A stretch of 64,000 nt of DNA from Pseudonocardia humida (lineage in GTDB: Bacteria; Actinomycetota; Actinomycetes; Mycobacteriales; Pseudonocardiaceae), in NCBI RefSeq assembly GCF_023898865.1, contig NZ_JAGSOV010000010.1:97944-161943 (forward strand). Direction: 5' to 3'. The notes below the pieces were generated by a model. It was not told the DNA's origin, searched no databases, and was given only the letters and a program-made list of their open reading frames with translations. Positions 41,363 through 50,040 of the stretch are shown in pieces (within the stretch, counting starts at the first letter, position 1; each line of letters opens with the position of its first letter). Made by a program: the position numbers and the translations under genes.

Positions 41363-42082
41363 GTGAAGGCACCCGCGCAGCAGACGGAGGCAGGGCTGCT
41401 GGTCGTCGACGACGAGCCCAACCTGCGCGAGCTCCTCGCGGCCACGCTGCGCTTCTCCGGATTCCGGGTGGCCTCGGCGGGCACCGGGGCCGAGGCGCTG
41501 GCCGCGGCCGCCGCGGACCCGCCCGACCTCGTCCTGCTCGACGTCATGCTGCCGGACATGGACGGCTTCGAGGTCGTGCGCAGGCTGCGCGCGCAGGCGC
41601 CGGGGGCAGGCGGGCGCCCCGGCCACCTCCCGGTGCTCTTCCTCACCGCGCGCGACGGCACGGAGGACAAGGTCCGAGGCCTCACCGCGGGCGGCGACGA
41701 CTACGTCACCAAACCGTTCGAGCTGGCCGAGCTGGTCGCGCGCATCCGGGCGGTGCTGCGCCGCACCGCGGGAACCGGCGCGTCGCTGGTGGTCGCCGAC
41801 CTGGAGCTCGACCCGGACGGCCACCAGGTGCGCCGCGGCGGTCACCCGGTCGCGCTCTCGCCGACCGAGCTGCGGTTGCTGCACTACCTGATGGTCAACG
41901 CCGGCCGCGTGGTCTCCAAGGCGCAGATCCTCGTCCACGTGTGGGACTACGACTTCGGCGGTGACCAGAGCATCGTCGAGTCCTACATCAGCTACCTGCG
42001 CCGCAAGGTCGACACCGGTGAGCCGAAGCTGATCCACACCGTCCGCGGCGCCGGCTACGTGCTGCGCGCCCCGCGCCCGTGA
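41363..42082 (+). CDS. OmpR/PhoB-family response regulator
   Basis: 239 aa. The receiver has LLVVDDEPNLREL (acidic pair), phosphoacceptor Asp in VLLDVMLPDMDG, Thr in FLTARD and Lys in YVTKPFELAEL. The winged-helix effector has LSPTELRLLHYLMVNAGRVV and the recognition-helix region VESYISYLRRKVD. GTG 41363. It overlaps the kinase gene by 4 bp. TAGGGT (41301-41306) is a possible -10. It resembles the TcrA/MprA-type regulators of actinobacteria. Confidence 0.93.
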   Translation: MKAPAQQTEAGLLVVDDEPNLRELLAATLRFSGFRVASAGTGAEALAAAAADPPDLVLLDVMLPDMDGFEVVRRLRAQAPGAGGRPGHLPVLFLTARDGTEDKVRGLTAGGDDYVTKPFELAELVARIRAVLRRTAGTGASLVVADLELDPDGHQVRRGGHPVALSPTELRLLHYLMVNAGRVVSKAQILVHVWDYDFGGDQSIVESYISYLRRKVDTGEPKLIHTVRGAGYVLRAPRP

Positions 42083-43539
42083 GGCGGGTGCGCGCGCCGT
42101 CGGTGCGCGCCCGGCTGCTGATGATCACGTCCGGGCTGCTGGTGGTCGGGCTCGCGGCCAGCATCGCCGGGGCCCTCGTCGACCTGCGACGGCCGCTGGT
42201 CGAGCGGATCGACGAGGAGCTGCGGATCAGCGCCACCGTGGCGGCTGCGGTGGAACCGCTGGCTCGGCAGTACGCCGACTCGCGCGCGACCCGTCCGCCT
42301 GACGCGCGCGTCGGGGAGCGGGAGGGGCGCTACGTGGCCCTGTTCGACCCCGAGGGCCGGCTGGAGGCGGTGCCGCAGCCACCCGCGGAGCGCACCGGTC
42401 CGCAGCTGCCGCCGATGGACGCCGCGGCGTCCGCCGGCCGGGGCGGTGAACCCTTCGAGGTGCCGGGGGAGGCCGGCTCGGCGTCGTGGCGGGTGCTCGG
42501 CGTCCCGCGGGCGGACGGCGCGGGCAGCGTCGTCGTGGGCGCATCGCTGGCGGAGGTCGACCGGGCGATCGACGGCATCGTCGGGCGGTTCCTGGGCGTC
42601 GCGGCCGGAGTGCTCGTGCTGCTGGTGACGGCAGGCTGGTTCGCCGTCGGGGCGGGGCTGCGCCCGCTGCGCCGCGTCGAGGAGACCGCGACCGCCATCG
42701 CCGGCGGCGACCTGGCCCGCCGGGTGCCCGAGCTGGCCGGGCCGGGCACCGAGGTGGGCCGGCTGGCGGGTGCGCTCAACGGCATGCTGGCCCAGATCGA
42801 GGCGGCGTTCGCGGCCCGCGCGGCGTCCGAGGCCCGGATGCGCCGGTTCGTCGCCGATGCCAGCCACGAGCTGCGCACGCCGCTCTTCACGATCAGGGGC
42901 TCGACCGAGCTCTACCGGATGGGTGGCCTGAGCGCGCCCGCCGATGTCGACCGCACGATGACGCGCATCGAGGACGAGTCCTCCCGGTTGGTCGCCCTGG
43001 TGGAGGACCTGCTGCTGCTCGCCCGCCTCGACGAGCGCGCCGCCGACGGGCCGCCGGTCGTCGATCCGGCGCCGATGGACCTGCGCACGCTGGCCGCCGA
43101 CGCCCTGCACGACCTGCGTGCCCTCGACCCGACCCGGGAGGTGCGGCTCACCGGGCCCGGCGACGGACCGGTGGCCGCGGCGCCGCTGCTGGGTGACGAG
43201 GCCCGGCTGCGGCAGGTGGTCAGCAACCTTGTCGGCAACGTCGTCGCCCACACGCCGCCGGGCACCCCGGTGCGCGTCGGCGTGGGCACGGTCGGCGACG
43301 ACGCGGTGCTGGAGGTCGCCGATCGCGGGCCGGGGCTCACCGCCGAGCAGGCCGCCGGCGCGTTCGAGCGCTTCTCCCGGGTCGACGGGTCGCGCAGCCG
43401 GGTCGGCGGCGGCGGGGCGGGGCTGGGGCTGGCGATCGTGGACTCGATCGTGGCCGCGCACGGCGGGTGCGTCGAGCTGGACACCGCGCCCGGGGCCGGG
43501 GCGACCGTGCGCGTGCTGCTGCCGGCCGCCCCGGACTGA
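42079..43539 (+). CDS. Sensor histidine kinase
   Basis: 486 aa. One N-terminal helix, an extracytoplasmic domain (about 30-165) and a second helix (VAAGVLVLLVTAGWFAVGAG) lead to a HAMP segment. The H-box is DASHELRTPLFTIRGS (phosphorylated His near 259). The ATPase domain has N-box VVSNLVGNVVAHTPP, DRGPGLT and GAGLGLAIVDSI. GTG 42079 is coupled to the response regulator. Together they likely sense an envelope signal. It converges end to end with the ligase gene. Confidence 0.93.
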   Translation: MRRVRAPSVRARLLMITSGLLVVGLAASIAGALVDLRRPLVERIDEELRISATVAAAVEPLARQYADSRATRPPDARVGEREGRYVALFDPEGRLEAVPQPPAERTGPQLPPMDAAASAGRGGEPFEVPGEAGSASWRVLGVPRADGAGSVVVGASLAEVDRAIDGIVGRFLGVAAGVLVLLVTAGWFAVGAGLRPLRRVEETATAIAGGDLARRVPELAGPGTEVGRLAGALNGMLAQIEAAFAARAASEARMRRFVADASHELRTPLFTIRGSTELYRMGGLSAPADVDRTMTRIEDESSRLVALVEDLLLLARLDERAADGPPVVDPAPMDLRTLAADALHDLRALDPTREVRLTGPGDGPVAAAPLLGDEARLRQVVSNLVGNVVAHTPPGTPVRVGVGTVGDDAVLEVADRGPGLTAEQAAGAFERFSRVDGSRSRVGGGGAGLGLAIVDSIVAAHGGCVELDTAPGAGATVRVLLPAAPD

Positions 43540-44676
43540 TCAGGGCGGTCCGGCCGCGGCCCACTCGTGGTGCGGTCCCTCGTGCACCGCGGCGTAGACC
43601 CGGTCGCGCAGCGCGTTGGCCACCGCGTCGGTGAGCGTCCGATCCACCGGCCGCAGCACCAGCCGCAGCAGCACGTTCAGCTGACCGGGGCGGGTGCCCA
43701 GGCGCGCCCGCGCGGCCGCGGGCAGGTCCGCGTGCGCCGTGGCGGCGAGCACGGTGAGGCTCTCCAGCGCGTCGACGTCCGCCCCGAGTGCCGTGCGGAC
43801 CCGGTCGCCGAGCAGTTCGGGGTCGGCCGCCCGCTCGTCGAGCACGATCGACAGGTCGCGCCGGACCGCGGGCAGCGCCGACACCGGCCGCCACGGCGCG
43901 AGGTCGAGCAGCTGCCCGGCGATCCGCGGGTCGCCCGCACGCAGCAGCCGGATGTCCGGCACGCCCTTGCGCAGCATCAGCGCCCGGTCCAGCCCCATGC
44001 CCAGGGCCAGGCCGCTGTGCCGGTCGGGGTCGAGCCCCGCCCGGGCCAGCACGTGCGGGGCGGCCAGCCCGCACTCGGCCAGCTCGACCCAGCCGTCGGC
44101 GGTGTCGACGTCGATCTGCAGGCCGTCGGTGGTGTAGGGGTGCTCGGCGGGCTCGGTGCGCCACCGCGCGCCCGGCAGCACGGCGGCGACCAGCGCGTCG
44201 ACCATGTCGACCAGGTCGGCCACCCGGACGGCCCGCCCCCGGGTGATCCGCCACAGGTCGACCTGGTGCGGCGTGCCGACGTGCAGCCGGTCGACGACGT
44301 CGCGGCGGTAGGTCAGCCCCGGCAGCACCAGCAGCACGTCGGCGGGGGAGTCCGGGCGGGCGGCCAGGGCGCGCAGGGCGGGCGGCACTCCGGCCGACGT
44401 GTGGCTGCGCAGCATGACGGTGTCGCTGACGTAGCGGGAGTAGCGCCCGGCGCGGGTGGCCGCGGTCGGGTCGTAGCCGAGCCGGTCGTAGTTGTCCTCG
44501 ACGGCGACGAGCGGCGACGGGCGGCGCACCTCGACCGCGCAGCGCCAGCGCCCGGCCAGGGCGTCGACCGCGGCGGACAGCAGGGCCTGGACGGCGTGCG
44601 GGCCCTGCGCGGGATCGGTCAGGTCGCGCACGGACAGCGCGGCGGAGATGTCGGGTGGGGCGAGCGTTGCGGTCAT
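43540..44676 (-). CDS. srmL: Single-chain PheRS-like ligase (PheS-related SrmL type)
   Basis: 378 aa, minus strand. A PheS-like class II catalytic core is fused to an FDX-ACB/B8 anticodon-binding-type domain, the layout of monomeric mitochondrial PheRS. The motifs VMLRSHTSAGVPPALR, GLTYRRDVVDRLHVGTPHQV (motif 2), DGWVELAECGLAAPHVL and LGMGLDRALMLRKGVPDIRL (motif 3) align with PheS, and the C-terminal part opens SALPAVRRDLSIVLDE. It lacks the PheS tRNA-binding coiled coil. The substrate is unknown; I recall actinobacterial relatives named PheS-related ligase SrmL. An elaborate leader precedes it. Confidence 0.8.
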   Translation of the reverse strand: MTATLAPPDISAALSVRDLTDPAQGPHAVQALLSAAVDALAGRWRCAVEVRRPSPLVAVEDNYDRLGYDPTAATRAGRYSRYVSDTVMLRSHTSAGVPPALRALAARPDSPADVLLVLPGLTYRRDVVDRLHVGTPHQVDLWRITRGRAVRVADLVDMVDALVAAVLPGARWRTEPAEHPYTTDGLQIDVDTADGWVELAECGLAAPHVLARAGLDPDRHSGLALGMGLDRALMLRKGVPDIRLLRAGDPRIAGQLLDLAPWRPVSALPAVRRDLSIVLDERAADPELLGDRVRTALGADVDALESLTVLAATAHADLPAAARARLGTRPGQLNVLLRLVLRPVDRTLTDAVANALRDRVYAAVHEGPHHEWAAAGPP

Positions 44677-44768
44677 GGCGGGTCCTCGCGGGTGGCGGCG
44701 ACGGGTGGGGACACCCCCCGACCGCGGTGGCGGCGAGGACTCAGGCGTGCGTCAGCGGGCCCTCGCGG
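44677..44768 (-). promoter_or_regulatory. Attenuator-like leader of the PheRS-like gene
   Basis: Three segments on the minus strand can pair in two exclusive ways. Segment 1 GCGAGGGC (near 44766-44759, inside the leader ORF) and segment 3 GCGAGGAC (44689-44682, containing the SD GAGGA) both pair with segment 2 GTCCTCGC (44740-44733): 1:2 has one G-U pair, 2:3 is perfect. When 2:3 forms, the ligase SD is hidden. A ribosome on or near the leader stop (44743-44741) would cover parts of 1 and 2 and decide the outcome. Confidence 0.65.
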
Positions 44769-44809
44769 CCGCGCTGCGGCCGGGGGCGGGGAAATCGCTG
44801 CTCGCGCAC
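44741..44809 (-). CDS. 22-residue leader peptide, leaderless start
   Basis: GTG 44809 opens a 22-codon frame, V-R-E-Q-R-F then PRPRPQRGREGPLTHA, ending with TGA at 44743-44741, 64 nt before the ligase start. A -10 TACCCT (44821-44816) ends 6 nt before the GTG, the same geometry as leaderless genes in this window. The peptide is Arg- and Pro-rich, codons that could slow ribosomes. Its role as a regulatory uORF rather than a functional peptide is inferred. Confidence 0.6.
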   Translation of the reverse strand: MREQRFPRPRPQRGREGPLTHA

Positions 44810-44815
44810 GCGACC

Positions 44816-44843
44816 AGGGTAGTGCCGGGCACGTGCCCGGCAC
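44816..44843 (-). promoter_or_regulatory. -10 element with abutting 22-bp perfect palindrome
   Basis: TACCCT (44821-44816) is directly preceded by a perfect 22-bp palindrome (44822-44843; half GTGCCGGGCAC, mirror GTGCCCGGCAC). It occupies the -35 to spacer region of the leader promoter and could be an operator, a terminator for the upstream PolDom gene, or both. A second small hairpin ACGGGA-AA-TCCCGT (44844-44857) touches the PolDom stop. Confidence 0.65.
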
Positions 44844-44856
44844 ACGGGAAATCCCG

Positions 44857-45828
44857 TCAGCGGGCGTCGAGGTCCTGCACGTCGTCCTCGGGCGGCTCCT
44901 CGGCGCCGTCCCGGGCGTCGCGGTCGGCCCACTCCAGCAGCTCGTCGATCCGGAACACGGCGTCGTCGATGCCGGCGTGCAGGTCGCCAAGCTCGGCGAA
45001 GCGCGCGGGCATCGTGGCGATCGTGAAGTCGTCCGGGGCCGCGGCGTCGACCTCGTCCCAGCGGATCGGCGCGGACACCAGCGCCTCGGCGATCCCGCGC
45101 ACCGAGTACGCGCAGCGGATGGTGTGGTCGCGGGTGTTCTGGTTGTAGTCCACGAACACCGACGCCGGGTCGCGGTCCTTGCGCCACCACGTCAGGTCGA
45201 CGAGGTCGCAGCGGCGGGCCACCTCGCGGGCGAAGGCGTGCGCGGCCCGGCGCACGTCGGCGAAGCCGTGCTCGGGCGGGATCCGCACGTAGACGTGCAT
45301 GCCCTTGCCGCCGGAGGTCTTGGGCCAGCCGGTGGCGCCGAGCTCGTCGAGCACCTCGTGGGCGACGTGCGCCACGCGCCGGACGTCGGCGTAGGTGGCC
45401 TCCGGCATGGGGTCGAGGTCGATGCGCCACTCGTCGGGCTTCTCGGTGTCGGCGCGCCGGGAGTTCCACGGGTGGAACTCGACGGTCGACATCTGCACCG
45501 CCCAGACGACATCGGCGGGGTGCTGGACGCACAGCTCGTCGGCGTGGCGGCCCCAGCGCGGGAAGTCCACCCGCACGGTCTCGATCCAGTCGGGCGCGCC
45601 GCGCGGCAACCGCTTCTGGTGGACCTTCTCCCCGGTGACGCCGGTCGGGAAGCGGTGCAGCATGCACGGGCGGTCGCGCAGGGCGCGCACGACGCCGTCG
45701 GCGACCGACAGGTAGTAGCGCGCCAGGTCGAGCTTGGTCTCGCCGCGGGCCGGGAAGTACACCCGGTCGGGGTTGCTCAGCCGGACGGTCCGGTCGCCGA
45801 CCTCCAGCTCGACCGCGGGCCCGGCCAC
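44857..45828 (-). CDS. Stand-alone LigD-type polymerase/primase domain (PolDom)
   Basis: 323 aa, minus strand, archaeo-eukaryotic-primase-type NHEJ polymerase. The family opening LSNPDRVYFPARGETKLDLA and CMLHRFPTGVTGEKVHQKRL are present, with the metal motif DEWRIDLDPMPEA (DxD), SGGKGMHVYVRIPP (SGxxGxHv) and VFVDYNQNTRDHTI with the third Asp. Ligase and phosphoesterase modules are absent. It matches the separate Prim-Pol/LigC arrangement rather than full LigD. The GTG start is at 45828. No Ku gene is visible in the window. Confidence 0.92.
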   Translation of the reverse strand: MAGPAVELEVGDRTVRLSNPDRVYFPARGETKLDLARYYLSVADGVVRALRDRPCMLHRFPTGVTGEKVHQKRLPRGAPDWIETVRVDFPRWGRHADELCVQHPADVVWAVQMSTVEFHPWNSRRADTEKPDEWRIDLDPMPEATYADVRRVAHVAHEVLDELGATGWPKTSGGKGMHVYVRIPPEHGFADVRRAAHAFAREVARRCDLVDLTWWRKDRDPASVFVDYNQNTRDHTIRCAYSVRGIAEALVSAPIRWDEVDAAAPDDFTIATMPARFAELGDLHAGIDDAVFRIDELLEWADRDARDGAEEPPEDDVQDLDAR

Positions 45829-45847
45829 GACGGCCTCCGCGCCCCTC

Positions 45848-46108
45848 TCAGCGTCGCCAGGCGTGCCGGCGGCTCACGACGTGGTGCACGATCAGGCCCG
45901 CCAGCAGCAGCGCGATCCCGATCAGCCACAGGTCCTGGGTGCGGCTCTGGTACGGGCCGATGGCGAACAGCAGCAGGAAGATGATCGAGACGACGCCGCC
46001 GGCGACCTTGCCCTTGGGGAAGCTGCCGTGCCAGCCCCACTCGGCCGACGGCTCGTCCTGCGGGTCGACCGCGGAGCGCTTGGCCAGCTCCCGGGAGTTC
46101 CTCGCCAC
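45848..46108 (-). CDS. DUF2631 membrane protein
   Basis: 86 aa, minus strand, starting MARNSRELAKRSAVDPQDEP, with ADEWGWHG-like segment SAEWGWHGSF and two membrane helices (VVSIIFLLLFAIGPY, LWLIGIALLLAGLIVHHV). DUF2631 proteins are actinobacterial and of unknown function; M. tuberculosis Rv2876 lies in the same region near dxr. It is divergent from dxr with 60 bp between starts, sharing a promoter region. Confidence 0.88.
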   Translation of the reverse strand: MARNSRELAKRSAVDPQDEPSAEWGWHGSFPKGKVAGGVVSIIFLLLFAIGPYQSRTQDLWLIGIALLLAGLIVHHVVSRRHAWRR

Positions 46109-46168
46109 CGGTAGTCCTCCTGATCATGCGAGTGCCGGGGCTCATCGTCGCACAACATCCGGCGGAGG

Positions 46169-47362
46169 ATGATGGTGAGGATGTCCAGTCGCTCCGTGGT
46201 CGTGCTCGGGTCAACCGGTTCGGTCGGCACCCAGGCCCTCGACCTCATCGCCGCCAACCCCGAACGCTTCACCGTGGCCGGGTTGGCCGCGGGTGGGGGC
46301 GATCTCGACCTGCTCGCCCGCCAGGCCCGGCAGCACCGCGCGCCCCGGGTCGCGGTGTCGCGTCCGGACGCGGCCGCCCGGCTGCGGGAGATGCTGCCCG
46401 GGGTCGCCGTGCTGGCCGGACCGGACGCGGCCACCGAGCTGGCCGGCACCTCCGGCGCGCACACCGTGCTCAACGCGATCACCGGCTCGGTCGGGCTGGG
46501 TCCGACGCTGGCCGCGCTCGGCTCCGGCGCCGTGCTCGCGCTGGCCAACAAGGAGTCGCTGATCGCGGGCGGCGCGCTGGTCACCGGGGCGGCCGCGCCC
46601 GGCCAGATCGTGCCGGTCGACTCCGAGCACTCCGCGCTGGCGCAGTGCCTGCGCGGCGGGCGCGCGAGCGAGGTCGACCGGCTCGTGCTGACCGCCTCCG
46701 GCGGGCCGTTCCGCGGCCGCAAGCGCGCCGACCTCACCGGCGTCACCGTCGACGAGGCGATGGCCCACCCCACCTGGAACATGGGCCCGGTCATCACGAT
46801 CAACTCGGCGACGCTGATCAACAAGGGCCTCGAGGTGATCGAGGCCCACCTGCTGTTCGACATCCCCTACGACCGCATCGACGTCGTCGTGCACCCCCAA
46901 TCGATGATCCACTCGATGGTCGCGTTCGTGGACGGCAGCACGCTGGCCCAGGCCAGCCCGCCGGACATGGTCCTGCCCATCTCGCTGGCCCTCGGCTGGC
47001 CCGACCGGGTGCCCGGAGCGGCCCGGCCGTGCCGCTGGGACGCGCCGCAGAGCTGGACGTTCGAACCGCTGGACGACGACGCGCTGCCCGGCGTGCGGTT
47101 GGCCCGCAGGGCCGGGGCGGCGGGCGGCTGCATGCCCGCGGTGCTCAACGCGGCCAACGAGGAGGTCGTGGCCGCGTTCGTGGCCGGCAGGCTGTCCTTC
47201 ACGGCCATCACCGACGTGCTCGCCCAGGTGCTGGACGCGGCCGGAGCCTGGACCGCCGACCCCGCTACCGTCTCCGACGTGCTCGCCGCCGAGGAGTGGG
47301 CCCGGGCCTACGCCCGCACGGTCGCGCGCACCGCCGCCGCGGCGGGCATCCGCTCGAACTGA
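46169..47362 (+). CDS. dxr: 1-deoxy-D-xylulose 5-phosphate reductoisomerase
   Basis: Second step of the MEP isoprenoid pathway, 397 aa. NADPH motif [15 protein letters not shown] at the N-terminus; [24 protein letters not shown] (metal ligands), [10 protein letters not shown] and the flexible-loop segment THPTWNMG-like [19 protein letters not shown] 46169 follows GGCGGAGG; ATG 46181 is also possible. It pairs with ispG 1.4 kb downstream, flanking the site-2 protease. Confidence 0.96.
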   Translation: MMVRMSSRSVVVLGSTGSVGTQALDLIAANPERFTVAGLAAGGGDLDLLARQARQHRAPRVAVSRPDAAARLREMLPGVAVLAGPDAATELAGTSGAHTVLNAITGSVGLGPTLAALGSGAVLALANKESLIAGGALVTGAAAPGQIVPVDSEHSALAQCLRGGRASEVDRLVLTASGGPFRGRKRADLTGVTVDEAMAHPTWNMGPVITINSATLINKGLEVIEAHLLFDIPYDRIDVVVHPQSMIHSMVAFVDGSTLAQASPPDMVLPISLALGWPDRVPGAARPCRWDAPQSWTFEPLDDDALPGVRLARRAGAAGGCMPAVLNAANEEVVAAFVAGRLSFTAITDVLAQVLDAAGAWTADPATVSDVLAAEEWARAYARTVARTAAAAGIRSN

Positions 47363-47377
47363 CCTGGAGTGCCTTCG

Positions 47378-48685
47378 ATGATGACCGTGCTGGGAATCGT
47401 GATCTTCTTCGTGGGGATCCTGCTCTCGGTCGCCTGGCACGAGCTGGGGCACTTCACCACGGCGAAGTGGTTCGGCATCAAGGTGCCCGAGTTCATGGTG
47501 GGCTTCGGGAAGACGATCTGGTCGCGCAAGCGCGGTGAGACCGAGTTCGGGCTCAAGGCGATCCCGCTCGGCGGCTACATCCGCATGATCGGGATGATCC
47601 CGCCCGCCCCCGGCTCGGACAGCGCACTGGGGCGCACCCGGCGCACCGGCCCGTTCCAGGGCCTGATGGACGACGCCCGCCGCCAGTCCGCCATGGACGT
47701 CGCCCCCGAGGACGCCGACCGGCAGTTCTACCTGCGCGCCCCCTGGAAGCGCGTGGTCGTGATGTTCGCCGGGCCGTTCATGAACCTGGTGCTGGCCGTC
47801 GTGCTGTTCGCGATCGTGCTCATGGGCTTCGGCGTGCGGACCTACACGACCACGGTGAGCGAGGTCAGCGCCTGCGTGCTGCCGGCCACGGTCGCCGCGG
47901 ACGGCCCTCCGCCGCAGTGCCCGGCGGACGCGCCGCCGACCCCGGCCGCCGCGGCCGGCTTCCAGCCCGGCGACAAGATCGTGGCGTTCAACGGCACCCC
48001 CTACGAGCAGGACGACTGGCGCGGAATGCAGGAGGCCATCCGCTCCAGCTCGGGCACCGTCACCGTCACCGTCGAGCGCGACGGGCAGCGGCTCGACCTG
48101 ACCCCCACGCTGATCACCACCCAGCTGCGCGACCTCGACGACCCCGAGAGGATCGTCGACGCCAGCTTCCTCGGGCTCTCGCCCCTCGACGAGATCCAGC
48201 GCAAGGACCTGCCGGCCGTGGCCGGGGAGATCGGCTCGATCATCAGTCGCACCGGTGAGGCCATCATCGCGCTGCCCTCCCGGGTCCCGGCGCTGTTCGG
48301 GTCGGTGTTCCTCGGTGAGGAGCGCGACCTCGACGGCCCCATCGGCGTGGTCGGGGTCTCGCGCATCGGCGGCGAGATCCTGGCCCAGGACATCCCGGTC
48401 GGCCAGGAGATCGCGTTCTTCCTGCAGCTGCTGGCCGCGGTGAACATCTCGCTGTTCCTGTTCAACCTGCTGCCGATCCCGCCGCTGGACGGCGGGCAGA
48501 TCTTCCCGGCCCTCTGGGAGGCGGTGAAGAAGCGGATCGCGCGGCTGCGCGGGCGCCCCGACCCCGGTCCGGTCGACGTGGCCAAGCTGCTGCCGGTGGC
48601 CTACGTGGTGGCGCTGGTGTTCATCGCCTGGAGCGGGCTGCTGCTCGTCGCCGACGTCATCAACCCGGTGCGGCTGTTCCAGTAG
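47378..48685 (+). CDS. rip1: Site-2 intramembrane metalloprotease (Rip1/RseP family)
   Basis: About 435 aa. Zinc motif [12 protein letters not shown] in the first helix and the distal ligand motif [13 protein letters not shown] in a late helix; a PDZ domain ([14 protein letters not shown]) lies between. Four membrane segments. Rip1 cleaves anti-sigma factors and PBP3 in mycobacteria. ATG 47378 and 47381 follow CTGGAG; GTG 47369 is in frame. It sits between dxr and ispG as in Rv2870c-Rv2869c-Rv2868c. Confidence 0.94.
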   Translation: MMTVLGIVIFFVGILLSVAWHELGHFTTAKWFGIKVPEFMVGFGKTIWSRKRGETEFGLKAIPLGGYIRMIGMIPPAPGSDSALGRTRRTGPFQGLMDDARRQSAMDVAPEDADRQFYLRAPWKRVVVMFAGPFMNLVLAVVLFAIVLMGFGVRTYTTTVSEVSACVLPATVAADGPPPQCPADAPPTPAAAAGFQPGDKIVAFNGTPYEQDDWRGMQEAIRSSSGTVTVTVERDGQRLDLTPTLITTQLRDLDDPERIVDASFLGLSPLDEIQRKDLPAVAGEIGSIISRTGEAIIALPSRVPALFGSVFLGEERDLDGPIGVVGVSRIGGEILAQDIPVGQEIAFFLQLLAAVNISLFLFNLLPIPPLDGGQIFPALWEAVKKRIARLRGRPDPGPVDVAKLLPVAYVVALVFIAWSGLLLVADVINPVRLFQ

Positions 48686-48782
48686 CCGGGAGAACCCCTG
48701 GTGGGCGGGAATGCGTCACACCGGGTGGTGTCTCCGGCCACGGCCGGCGGCGGGCTCGATCACGGGCCTGGATACTGGAGCC

Positions 48783-49928
48783 GTGACCGTCTCACTGGGC
48801 ATGCCCGTGCCGCCCGCCCCCACCCTCGCCGAGCGACGCAAGACCCGCCAGCTGATGGTCGGAGCGGTCGGTGTCGGATCGGAGCACCCGATCTCGGTGC
48901 AGTCCATGACCACCACGCTCACCGCCGACGTCAACGCGACCCTGCAGCAGATCGCCGAGCTCACCGCGGCGGGCTGCGACATCGTCCGCGTCGCCTGCCC
49001 GAGCCAGGACGACGCCGACGCCCTGCCGGCCATCGCGAGGAAGTCGCAGATCCCGGTCATCGCCGACATCCACTTCCAGCCCAAGTACGTCTTCGCCGCG
49101 ATCGAGGCGGGCTGCGCCGCGGTGCGGGTCAACCCCGGCAACATCCGCAAGTTCGACGACCAGGTCAAGGAGATCGCCGCCGCGGCCCGCGACCACGGCA
49201 CCCCGATCCGGATCGGGGTCAACGCGGGATCGCTGGACAAGCGGCTGCTGGCCAAGTACGGCAAGGCGACCCCGGAGGCGCTGGCCGAGTCGGCGATGTG
49301 GGAGGCGGGCCTGTTCGCCGAGCACGACTTCCACGACATCAAGATCTCGGTCAAGCACAACGACCCGGTCGTGATGGTGCGCGCCTACGAGCTGCTCGCC
49401 GAGCAGTGCGACTACCCGCTGCACCTGGGCGTCACCGAGGCCGGTCCGGCCTTCCAAGGGACCATCAAGTCGGCGGTGGCGTTCGGCGCCCTGCTGCGCC
49501 AGGGCATCGGCGACACGATCCGGGTCTCGCTGTCCGCCCCGCCGGTCGAGGAGATCAAGGTCGGCACCCAGATCCTGCAGTCGCTCAACCTGCGCCCGCG
49601 CAAGCTGGAGATCGTGTCCTGCCCGTCCTGCGGGCGCGCCCAGGTCGACGTCTACAAGCTCGCCGACGAGGTCACCGCGGGGCTCACCGGGATGGAGGTG
49701 CCGCTGCGGGTCGCCGTGATGGGCTGCGTGGTCAACGGCCCGGGCGAGGCCCGCGAGGCCGACCTCGGCGTCGCCTCCGGCAACGGCAAGGGCCAGATCT
49801 TCGTCAAGGGCGAGGTCATCAAGACCGTGCCCGAGCACCAGATCGTGGAGACCCTCATCGAGGAGGCCATGAAGATCGCCGAGTCGATGCCGGCCGCCGA
49901 CGGCGAGCCCACCGTCGTGGTCGGATGA
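48783..49928 (+). CDS. ispG: (E)-4-hydroxy-3-methylbut-2-enyl-diphosphate synthase
   Basis: [4Fe-4S] enzyme of the MEP pathway, 381 aa. TIM-barrel signatures [13 protein letters not shown] and [12 protein letters not shown]; cluster ligands in [12 protein letters not shown] and [19 protein letters not shown] 48783 is chosen because GATACT (48771-48776) ends 6 nt before it; the 24 in-frame codons upstream are not family-like. Full length. Confidence 0.96.
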   Translation: MTVSLGMPVPPAPTLAERRKTRQLMVGAVGVGSEHPISVQSMTTTLTADVNATLQQIAELTAAGCDIVRVACPSQDDADALPAIARKSQIPVIADIHFQPKYVFAAIEAGCAAVRVNPGNIRKFDDQVKEIAAAARDHGTPIRIGVNAGSLDKRLLAKYGKATPEALAESAMWEAGLFAEHDFHDIKISVKHNDPVVMVRAYELLAEQCDYPLHLGVTEAGPAFQGTIKSAVAFGALLRQGIGDTIRVSLSAPPVEEIKVGTQILQSLNLRPRKLEIVSCPSCGRAQVDVYKLADEVTAGLTGMEVPLRVAVMGCVVNGPGEAREADLGVASGNGKGQIFVKGEVIKTVPEHQIVETLIEEAMKIAESMPAADGEPTVVVG

Positions 49929-50040
49929 CCGGCCCGGGCCCCGCGAAGATCGTCCCGATCGTGCGGATCCCCCGATCACGGCCGGATTCCGGTCGGATCC
50001 CGTCGTAGGAACATCGGTGGCCGTCTGGCATCGTGAGAGG

